A stretch of DNA of 64,000 nt from Streptomyces cellulosae. Its GTDB lineage: Bacteria; Actinomycetota; Actinomycetes; Streptomycetales; Streptomycetaceae. A model generated the notes under the pieces. It worked only from the letters and a program-made list of their open reading frames with translations, did no database searches and was not told the origin of the DNA. This document shows positions 28,401 to 34,845 of this stretch, one piece after another (the first letter of the stretch is position 1; every line of letters begins with the position of its first letter). The position numbers and the translations under genes are program-made. The DNA lies in NCBI RefSeq assembly GCF_000721105.1, contig NZ_JOEV01000039.1, forward strand, positions 81,514 to 145,513. Reading direction: 5' to 3'.

Positions 28401-28448
28401 CTGAACGTCCCGGCCGCACAGCAGACCATCCCCGGAGGAGACCGGTGA
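25425..28448 (+). CDS. drmD: SNF2/RapA-type helicase, DrmD-like (DISARM)
   Basis: This encodes 1007 residues; the ATG overlaps the previous stop (ATGA). The SNF2 ATPase core has the Walker A variant DDVGIGKT (119-126), DEAH (225-228), TATPHSG and, in the second half, SEGVNLQ (about 555) with QRAGRVDRFGQ (580-590). The N-terminal segment LIRARNRDWIVLPG is like DrmD and RapA-type proteins. In class 1 DISARM, drmD sits beside a DNA methyltransferase and DrmA/DrmB. Here its neighbours are a DUF1998 helicase and an Eco57I-type methyltransferase, which supports a restriction-type defence role. Confidence 0.87.
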   Translation: MSHVPGTLIRARNRDWIVLPGTTEELVLAQPLDGDREFVAALFPGEVGKPGFGRPQPRPGEAGDFASASLLRTALRIASTAGAGPFRSLASVAVQPRQYQLVPLMMALRMDPVRLLIGDDVGIGKTIESALIARELVEQGSARNMTVLCSPSLAEQWQRELRDKFGMEAELVLPSTAARLQKAIDDPNLSIFDHYPVTVVSTDFIKQDERRDAFRRHCPDLLIVDEAHTCVGAGSGDEPQKRYELLSALADREERDRHLILVTATPHSGDPQAFSKLTGLLDPSLRTLDTSRSADRDRLARHFVQRRRHDIKRYVGQDTPFPEDRDTQDALYRLDADYARFVADIIAYTRQQVRHPGGDHQQRMSWWTALTLLRCVLSSPAAAAATLRTRSLVAATRSKTEAEKLGRAAAFELSDDETAEGMDLVPGSLPDEPETAREAEDGRTDEARRRRAEAKALAAFAERADALAGPETDAKLRILVDRVKRQLVDGYDPIVFCHYIPTAEYVAKHLKEELGRNASVEAVTGTLHPDARQARVDELTARRGRHVLVATDCLSEGVNLQDHFGAVIHYDLSWNPTRHLQRAGRVDRFGQPRRRVREITVYDTDTGIDGLVLKVLIQKHKDIADQTGVAVLVPDQGRGVLEALASALLLRGRQPEGQLTLDFEEDPDFGRAREALHKEWESAAERESKVLTKFAHTGLRPEEVEAELDALRQALGDPGDIATFTREALAQLGAQPIGDSRDRGFKAPVDPLPTGLKHALGFYEDADQTVAPGGAPKAKAKGRSRSVPRDLVFREDLPVARGEHALFRTDPAVRALARYLLDAAVDTSLPPEERPARRLGVIRTAAVDRRTVLLLARYRFRLTLPPREAGEEARVLVADDAQIVAWRTGDDGRRVWLSDEETAALLTATPDSNTLPALRDQQAARATAELDDDEVRDHLTARGRLLADRLRDAHQRVREAAGQRGRERGAAAVRRIGVEPSGEPDRLGVYVYLNVPAAQQTIPGGDR

Positions 28449-31400
28449 CCGCCCTCGCACCCGACCGCCTCCCCGCCTCCCCCGCCGTACGCGTCGAGGG
28501 CGGCCTGCTCTCCGCCGACCTCCTCGGCAAGATCCGCTCCGGCGACCCCGAACTGCCCGGCAGCGCCCCCGCCGACTACGGACTCGGGCGCGGCGTACGC
28601 ATCGAAGACGCCGCCAGCCGCAAGTGGAACGCGCTGCGCGCCGCGTACACCTCCCTCCAGGAGGAGTTGAAGGAACTCGACGGCAAGGTCGACCCCACGA
28701 AGGCGACCCGGGTCTGGCTCCTGACGCTCCTGGAGGAGCTGGGCTACGGTCGTCTCGCCGCTCGCCGTGGCGGCATCAGGCTGCCCGGCCGTGACCCCTA
28801 CCAGGTCAGCCACGACTGGCAGGACCACGTCCCCGTCCACCTCCTCGGCTGGAACACCGAGCTCGACCGCTGGTCGGCGGGCAGCTCCCGGGCCCCCCAG
28901 TCGATGATGCAGGAGCTGCTCAACGCCTCCCCTGATCACCTGTGGGGCATCCTCTCCAACGGCCGGGTCCTGCGCCTGCTGCGCGACTCGACCGCGCTCG
29001 TCGGCTCCGCGTATGTCGAGTTCGACCTCGAAGCGATCTTCGGCGGCGGCGACTTCTCCGACTTCCTGCTGATGTACGCGCTGCTGCACGCCTCCCGCCT
29101 GGAGCTGGTGCCCAAACCGGAGAAGAAGCGCCGGGGGGCGGCCGCCGCCGAGGACGCGGACGAGGAGGAAGACGAGGGCGAGGCGGTGGGCGAGGAGGGC
29201 GCCGACGTCACGGCGTCCGACGAGGCCCCGCTCACTCCGGCGGACTGCCGCCTGGAGTGGTGGCGCGACTTCGCCGTCGAGACCGGCATCCGCTCCCGCA
29301 ACCTGCTGCGCGACCAGGTCGCCAAGGCCCTGTCCATCCTCGGTACGGGCTTCCTCCAGAACAACCCGGACCTCACCGACGCGATCACTGTGGGCGGCCG
29401 TCGCGCCCTCGACGAGTTCCACCACGAACTGCTGCGCCTCGCCTACCAGCTGATCTTCCTCTTCGTCGCCGAGGACCGCGACGCCCTCCTCGTACGGCCC
29501 GATCGCAAGGCCACCAAGGCCGAGGTGAAGGCCAACCAGGCGGCCCGCGAGCGCTACACCCTCTATTTCTCCACCGCCCGCCTGCGCCGCATCGCCTCCC
29601 GCCGCAAGGGCGACCACAATATCGACCTGTGGGAAGGCCTCAAGCACGTCCTGAACGCCCTCGGCCGCGATGGAGGAGAACCCGCGCTGGCGCTCCCCGG
29701 CCTCGGCGGTCTCTACTACCTTCCTGAGCCCAGCGAGATCGACGAGGACGCCAGGCCCACCCGCCTCCCCGGGGGAGCCGAACCGCTGCGTGCGGCCAAG
29801 CTGCCCAACGAGCGGCTCCTGGAGGCCGTACGCCTGCTCTCCCGGATCAAGGACAAGGGCCGCACCACTCGCGTCGACTACCGCCACCTCGGTGCCGAGG
29901 AACTGGGCAGCGTCTACGAGTCCCTCCTGGAACTCGTACCGGCCCGCGAGGCCGACAACGAGATCTTCGAGCTCAAGGATCTCGTCGCGGGCAACAAACG
30001 CAAGCTGACCGGCTCGTACTACACCCCCGCCGTTCTGATCGAGAAGCTCCTCGACAACGCCCTCGACCCGGTCATAGAGCGGTACGCCGCCTCGGGCATC
30101 CCGGACCACCTGCTCCGGATCAACTTCGTGGACCCGTCCTGTGGTTCGGGCCACGTCCTGGTCGCGGCGGCCCGGCGCATCGCGCTTAGGTACGCGCGGA
30201 TGGAGTACGAGGAGAGCCAGCCCGCTCCGGAACGGGTCCGCGAGGCGATGGCCAAGGTCGTACGCCGCTGCGTCCACGGTGTCGACATCAACCCGCTCGC
30301 CGCGGAACTGGCCAAGGTGTCGTTGTGGTTGGAGTCGCTGACCCCCGGTGAGCCTCTCGCCTACCTCGACGACCGCATCAAGACTGGTAACGCTCTACTG
30401 GGGGCGACTCCGGCCGCGCTGGAGAAGGGCGTCCTGGACGGGGCGTTCGAGAAGCTGGAGGGTGACGACCAATCCGTCGTCACCAAGCTGCGCCAGCAGA
30501 ACGAGAGGGAGCAGAAGGGCGCGTCGCACCTGCCGTTCGACGAGCGGATCGTACGCACCAGCACCGCGACCGTGCGCGTGGAGGCGGAGAAGGTCGCCAA
30601 GATTGGCGACCGCAGCCTGGCCGAGGTGCGCCAACACGCCCGCGCTCACCGGGAGTTCGAGAAGTGGCCTGAACTGCGGCACATGAAGCGAGTCGCGGAC
30701 GTCTGGTGCGCGTCCTTCCTTTGGCCCAAGCACAAAGGCGCGCCCACGGCGATCACGACGAACGTGCTGCGTGCCGTGGAGGAGGACAAGGACGACAAGC
30801 CGCTGGAAGACGAGGCGGCCGAGCTGATCCTGAAGGACATCGTCCGCCGCAATCAGTTCTTCCACTGGCACCTGGAATTCCCGCGCGTCTTCCGCGTGGA
30901 GGACGCGGATGCCTCCGACGCGAACTCGGACACGGGCTGGCAGGGCGGCTTCGACGCAGTGCTGGGCAACCCGCCGTGGGAGCGCGTGGAACTGAAGGAG
31001 AAGGAGTGGTTCGCGGCACGTGATGAGCGAATCGCTGCGGCGGCAACAGCTGAACGTAAGAGGCTGATTGATGCGCTACAGGAAAGTGTAGATGAAAATG
31101 GAAAGCCGCTGGATGGCAATCGTGGTCTGCACCAGGAATTCCTAGCTGCTCGGCGCGAATCCGGTGGGCTGCTTGCTGTCTTGAAGGGTTCTGGTCTGTT
31201 TCCGCTGACAGCTCAGCGGCGCATCAACGTATACGCACTCTTTGCAGAACGAGCGAGGGCGCTGCTGTCGCCGCAGGGAATGTCTGGCTTGGTATTGCCT
31301 ACGGGGATTGCTACAGATGAGGCTACGTCGCCTTTCTTTGCGGATCTCCTATCGCGGCAGCAACTGGTAACAGTGCTGGATCTGGAGAACGAGGAAAAAC

Positions 31401-32863
31401 TCTTCCCGGCGGTTCATAACCAGTATCGCTTTTGCCTATTCACTATGGCTGGGGGGAAAAACTCGGAGACCTATAAGGCCGTCCGACTAGCTTTCCGTGC
31501 ACGCCGACCAGATCAACTAGACGCGCGAGAGTTTACGTTGAGCATTGGTGAGTTCGCTCGCATTAACCCTAATACTAAGACTGCTCCAGTCTGCGAGAGT
31601 CCTGACCATGCTCGACTTATCCGACAGGTTCATCAGAGAGTTCCAATCTTCCGGGAAGTAGCGAAAGAGTCTAAGAGCCCCTGGGGAGAAATTAAATTTT
31701 CCCAAATGGTTAACATGTCCAGCGACTCGAAGCTATTCCGTTATGCCGAAAGCTTGCGTGGTTCCGGATGGCGCTTGGACGGAAACGTGTTCGTAAAGGG
31801 TGAGGCGAAGTTCTTGCCGCTATACGAAGGAAAGCTGGTGCATCATTTTGATGGCAGGTTCGCTACCTATAGGGGCGCGACCCAGGCGCAGATCAACAAA
31901 GGGACACTGCCTCGTCTGTCAGTGCGAGAGCACGCTGACCCCGGAGTGCTCCCGATGCCTCAGAAATGGATGGATGAGTCAGAGGCTGATGAGAGGCTGG
32001 CTGCTAGTTCGAGGCGCAGCTGGTCGGGATGGCGTCATGGCTGGCTCATGGGCTGGCGGGATGTGTGTCGGGCTGCTGACGAGCGAACGTTGATTCCCGC
32101 AGTCATTCCTCGCACTGTAGTCGGTCACAAGTTTCCCTTGATGTTTCCCGCTTACGGTGCCGAGCTCCTGCTTGCTACGCTAAGCAGCTTTATCGTGGAT
32201 TATGTAGCTCGTCAGAAGTATGCAGGTGCTTCATTTGCATATTTCACTTTGAAGCAGCTTCCGGTGCTGCCGCCGTCTGCTTTTGAGCTCTCCGCGCCGT
32301 GGACACGGGGCGCCCCCCTCGCCGACTGGATTCGCCCCCGAGTCCTCGAACTCACCTACACCTCCTACGAGATGGCCCCCTGGGCGAAGTACCTGGGCGA
32401 CGACGGCCCGCCCTTCATATGGGATGAGGAGCGCCGCTTCCTGATCCGCGCCGAGCTGGACGCCGCGTACTTCCACCTTTACGGGATCGAGCGCGCGGAC
32501 GTGGACCTCGTCCTGGACAGCTTCCGGGCGTTCAAGAACAGGAAGCCGGAACTCTTCGAGGACACGAAGAAGGAGATCGTCCGCGTGTATGAGGCGATGG
32601 CTGAGGGCCGTCCCTTCACGCACGAGTCCCTCACCCCACCGCCCGCGCAGGGCCCGCGTCATCCCCCCGGCACGAGCCCGCTCACCCGCGTTGCTCCGGT
32701 CGGAGGCCCTCCGAAGGGCCCGGCGGTTCCGGCCCAGAAGAAGGGGCGCCGCAAGTCCACCCCTGATCAGCTGGGTGGGGGCCTGTTCGACCTGGACGAG
32801 GTCGAGGGCGTCGACGTACAGCTGGACCTGCTCGGCATGTTCGACGAGGACGAGAAGGCGTAA
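28445..32863 (+). CDS. Eco57I-type N6-adenine DNA methyltransferase (possible DrmMI/PglX-like)
   Basis: The protein has 1472 residues from GTG, overlapping drmD (GTGA). An N-terminal region of about 520 residues contains an acidic stretch around 235-260. The SAM-binding motif I is DPSCGSGHVLVAAARR (about 563), followed by GVDINPLAAELAKVSLWLE. The catalytic motif IV is NPPW (842-845) in FDAVLGNPPWERVE, which fits N6-adenine methylation. No nuclease motif is obvious, so it probably marks self DNA for the operon. From about residue 858 to 1282 the codon use changes sharply and then returns, which suggests a replaced target-recognition region. The C-terminal 40 residues are acidic. A strong terminator follows. 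Confidence 0.9.
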   Translation: MTALAPDRLPASPAVRVEGGLLSADLLGKIRSGDPELPGSAPADYGLGRGVRIEDAASRKWNALRAAYTSLQEELKELDGKVDPTKATRVWLLTLLEELGYGRLAARRGGIRLPGRDPYQVSHDWQDHVPVHLLGWNTELDRWSAGSSRAPQSMMQELLNASPDHLWGILSNGRVLRLLRDSTALVGSAYVEFDLEAIFGGGDFSDFLLMYALLHASRLELVPKPEKKRRGAAAAEDADEEEDEGEAVGEEGADVTASDEAPLTPADCRLEWWRDFAVETGIRSRNLLRDQVAKALSILGTGFLQNNPDLTDAITVGGRRALDEFHHELLRLAYQLIFLFVAEDRDALLVRPDRKATKAEVKANQAARERYTLYFSTARLRRIASRRKGDHNIDLWEGLKHVLNALGRDGGEPALALPGLGGLYYLPEPSEIDEDARPTRLPGGAEPLRAAKLPNERLLEAVRLLSRIKDKGRTTRVDYRHLGAEELGSVYESLLELVPAREADNEIFELKDLVAGNKRKLTGSYYTPAVLIEKLLDNALDPVIERYAASGIPDHLLRINFVDPSCGSGHVLVAAARRIALRYARMEYEESQPAPERVREAMAKVVRRCVHGVDINPLAAELAKVSLWLESLTPGEPLAYLDDRIKTGNALLGATPAALEKGVLDGAFEKLEGDDQSVVTKLRQQNEREQKGASHLPFDERIVRTSTATVRVEAEKVAKIGDRSLAEVRQHARAHREFEKWPELRHMKRVADVWCASFLWPKHKGAPTAITTNVLRAVEEDKDDKPLEDEAAELILKDIVRRNQFFHWHLEFPRVFRVEDADASDANSDTGWQGGFDAVLGNPPWERVELKEKEWFAARDERIAAAATAERKRLIDALQESVDENGKPLDGNRGLHQEFLAARRESGGLLAVLKGSGLFPLTAQRRINVYALFAERARALLSPQGMSGLVLPTGIATDEATSPFFADLLSRQQLVTVLDLENEEKLFPAVHNQYRFCLFTMAGGKNSETYKAVRLAFRARRPDQLDAREFTLSIGEFARINPNTKTAPVCESPDHARLIRQVHQRVPIFREVAKESKSPWGEIKFSQMVNMSSDSKLFRYAESLRGSGWRLDGNVFVKGEAKFLPLYEGKLVHHFDGRFATYRGATQAQINKGTLPRLSVREHADPGVLPMPQKWMDESEADERLAASSRRSWSGWRHGWLMGWRDVCRAADERTLIPAVIPRTVVGHKFPLMFPAYGAELLLATLSSFIVDYVARQKYAGASFAYFTLKQLPVLPPSAFELSAPWTRGAPLADWIRPRVLELTYTSYEMAPWAKYLGDDGPPFIWDEERRFLIRAELDAAYFHLYGIERADVDLVLDSFRAFKNRKPELFEDTKKEIVRVYEAMAEGRPFTHESLTPPPAQGPRHPPGTSPLTRVAPVGGPPKGPAVPAQKKGRRKSTPDQLGGGLFDLDEVEGVDVQLDLLGMFDEDEKA
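31015..32290 (+). other. Low-GC mosaic block inside the methyltransferase gene
   Basis: Counting third codon positions by hand, 27 of 30 codons end in G or C at residues 820-849, 13 of 30 at residues 872-901, and 27 of 30 at residues 1290-1319. The frame is intact through both edges. The block begins about 14 residues after NPPW, where Eco57I-type enzymes place their recognition domain. It contains no TTA codon. The sharp edges suggest homologous exchange between related alleles. Confidence 0.85.
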
Positions 32864-32882
32864 CGAGCGGGGCACAAGCAGC

Positions 32883-32917
32883 CGGGCGGGTGCGGGAGTT
32901 ACTCCCGCACCCGCCCG
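32883..32917. terminator. 16-bp perfect hairpin between the methyltransferase and DUF397 genes
   Basis: The arms 32883-32898 and 32902-32917 are fully complementary with a 3-nt loop (tta). It lies between convergent genes, 20 bases past the methyltransferase stop and 24 bases past the DUF397 stop, so it probably terminates both transcripts. It closes the three-gene operon and so separates it from the rest of the island. Confidence 0.88.
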
Positions 32918-32940
32918 CGTACATTCCGTACGGCTCGGAC

Positions 32941-33141
32941 TCAGCTGTCCAGCGACGACTTCGCCGCGAGCGCCGTGAACACCGACCAGGTGCCCGGCGC
33001 GACGACGAGCGGACGGATCCCTGTGTCCTTGGAGTCGCGGATGTGGACTGCCTCGGGGTGCAGGGCGACCTCGACGCAGTTGTCCCCATCTCCGCCGCTG
33101 TAGCTGCTCTTGAACCAGCTCAGCTCAGGGGTGGTGCTCAT
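32941..33141 (-). CDS. DUF397 small protein
   Basis: This encodes 66 residues from ATG at 33141. It has one DUF397 unit: ELSWFKSSYSGGDGDNCVEV, then VHIRDSKD and WSVFTALA. In Streptomyces such proteins pair with Scr1-type XRE regulators, as in the whiJ and abaA loci, and are thought to modulate them. Its ATG overlaps the stop of the XRE gene (ATGA), which fits that pairing. Confidence 0.92.
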   Translation of the reverse strand: MSTTPELSWFKSSYSGGDGDNCVEVALHPEAVHIRDSKDTGIRPLVVAPGTWSVFTALAAKSSLDS

Positions 33142-33986
33142 AGCGCTCCTCGCATCTGTTCCAGCAGGTTCACGGTAGCCCGGCAATCCAGGGCTTGGGA
33201 ACGCAGCTTGCCATAGCGCTGGTTGAGCACACTCACTTCGCCAGGGTCAGTGATCAGGGTGCTGGACCGATGTCCCTCGGTGTAGCCGAACCACCGGTGT
33301 CCTGGGGTCTCGGCCAAGTACAGCTGGCCGTCGACTCCACAATGGTCCTCCTGTTGGAGAGGCATGACCTGGATCTCGATGTTGGTCCGCTCTCCGATGC
33401 TCAGCAAGTGGTTGATGACATCCCTGGTGACAGATGCACCACCCACCTGGCGCTTCAGGATGGCCTGTTCGATGATGAACGTAAACGCAGTGTTCGGCCG
33501 CTCGGTGAGTAACGCCTGGCGTTCGAGCCGTGCCGCTACCTTGCGGTCGATTTGGTCCTCGGTGAATGGAGGAAGCTGCCGCTCAAACACCGCCCGCGCG
33601 TACCCCTCCGGCTGCAACAACCCCGGAACCGCCCGGCACTCATACGCATACAGGGAGATCGCCTCCTCCTCGATCCCCGCCCACTGTCGGAACCAGGAAG
33701 CCAGCCCCGCCCGCCGCGTCAGACTCCGCGCCGCCGCCGTGAGGACCTTGACCGCGACCGCCCCGAGCACATCCTCGGCCCGTGAGGGCAGATCGGCCGG
33801 CGGGAACCGTTTGCCCTGCTCGATCTTGGCGATATAGGCCGCCGAGTACCGCACCCGCACGGCGAACTCCTCCTGCGTCAGGCCGGATTCCTCCCGCAGG
33901 GCCTTCAGGACCGCGCCGAAGGTCTTGAGGCTGTCGGAGAGTTCCGGTTCACTGCTCGTGCCGCCTCCGTCGTGGTCCACTGCCAT
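33138..33986 (-). CDS. XRE-family regulator with Scr1/DUF5753 domain (WhiJ-like)
   Basis: The protein has 282 residues from ATG at 33986. An N-terminal HTH covers about residues 22-75 (LKALREESGLTQEEFAVRV, then SAAYIAKIEQGKRFPP). The C-terminal part is DUF5753/Scr1-like (AISLYAYECRAVPGLLQPEGYARAVF, then IEIQVMPLQ). The trio of XRE, DUF397 and a divergent HATPase is the WhiJ/AbaA-type cassette known in streptomycetes. It probably represses its own promoter and the divergent gene, and could act on flanking defence genes, though that is inference. Confidence 0.92.
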   Translation of the reverse strand: MAVDHDGGGTSSEPELSDSLKTFGAVLKALREESGLTQEEFAVRVRYSAAYIAKIEQGKRFPPADLPSRAEDVLGAVAVKVLTAAARSLTRRAGLASWFRQWAGIEEEAISLYAYECRAVPGLLQPEGYARAVFERQLPPFTEDQIDRKVAARLERQALLTERPNTAFTFIIEQAILKRQVGGASVTRDVINHLLSIGERTNIEIQVMPLQQEDHCGVDGQLYLAETPGHRWFGYTEGHRSSTLITDPGEVSVLNQRYGKLRSQALDCRATVNLLEQMRGAL

Positions 33987-34035
33987 CGCCGTGCGCCTCC
34001 CGTGCTCACGTTCTCGCCGCTCTCTGCACAATCTG

Positions 34036-34107
34036 CCCAACCCGTCCAGAGTCACGGTGAGTTACCCACCCAGTCCAGAGTGTGCACTGATACAGCCGTC
34101 TCTGTAT
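34036..34107. promoter_or_regulatory. Direct repeats and inverted repeat in the divergent regulator promoter
   Basis: Two 17-bp near-copies (34036-34052 and 34065-34081; 15 of 17 identical, core gtccagagt) lie 29 bp apart. An inverted repeat atacag...ctgtat (34090-34107) with a 6-bp spacer follows. All are between the divergent XRE and HATPase starts and are good candidates for the XRE regulator's operators. Confidence 0.5.
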
Positions 34108-34155
34108 GGGTGTCGTGCCTGTTGGCGAGGTGAGAAGGGCCGGAACGCTGAACGT

Positions 34156-34656
34156 ATGCCGGCACCACGGGCCCAAGAGGCCGCTACCGTAAGTGTGTTC
34201 GTCCAGAGGTTCTCCGCCACACGGCGCGGGGCGCGGCTCGCGCGCCGACTGGCCACGCTCCTGCTCGATTTGTGGGGCGTGCCGTACGGCGGCCCCGCCT
34301 CCGACACCGTGACCCTCCTCGTCGCCGAACTCGCCTCGAACGCCGCCCTGCACGGGCGGGTCCCCGGGCGGGACTTCGAGCTCCGCCTTGGCTACGACGT
34401 CGCCACCGGTGTCGTACGAGTCGAGGTGTCGGACACGCACCCCGAGCGACCGAATCCGCCCGGGCCCGAGGCGGGGGTCCTCGAAGGCGGCCGGGGCCTG
34501 CTCCTCGTAGAGGCCCTGGCCTCGCGCTGGGGTGTGGACGAACGGCAGGGGCCGGGCAAGACGGTGTGGGCGGAGTACACGGTGCGACGGGAAGCGGTGC
34601 GGGGGCCGGAGTCGCAATCGACGCCGGACTCTCTCCTCAACGACCCACTGAGATAG
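34156..34656 (+). CDS. HATPase_c ATP-binding protein (anti-sigma-factor-like)
   Basis: This encodes 166 residues from ATG at 34156. The GHKL nucleotide site is visible as VAELASNAALHG (N box) and VSDTHPERP plus EGGRGLLLVEALASRWGV (G boxes), as in RsbW/SpoIIAB-type kinases. There is no membrane segment or histidine phospho-acceptor domain. In whiJ-like clusters such a protein is the third member. It may bind a sigma or anti-sigma partner, which cannot be identified here. Confidence 0.88.
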   Translation: MPAPRAQEAATVSVFVQRFSATRRGARLARRLATLLLDLWGVPYGGPASDTVTLLVAELASNAALHGRVPGRDFELRLGYDVATGVVRVEVSDTHPERPNPPGPEAGVLEGGRGLLLVEALASRWGVDERQGPGKTVWAEYTVRREAVRGPESQSTPDSLLNDPLR

Positions 34657-34845
34657 CCGGGTTGAAAGCTTCGGCATGTGTCAGGGGTACGGGGTAGGGT
34701 TGCGAGGTCACGCCGTGTTGACGGGAGTGAACGCCCTGTCATCGCGGGGGATGCCGGCCGGCCTCGGCCGACCGGCCATCCGGTCCGGAGCCGCCCGGTC
34801 GCACGCTCGTTCGGACGGCGCCGTCATGCCCGTACCCTGCGAGGA

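Noticed and set aside
31015..32290. bldA-dependent TTA codon in the low-GC block
   Set aside because: I read the frame codon by codon through the block and found no TTA, so translation would not depend on the bldA tRNA.
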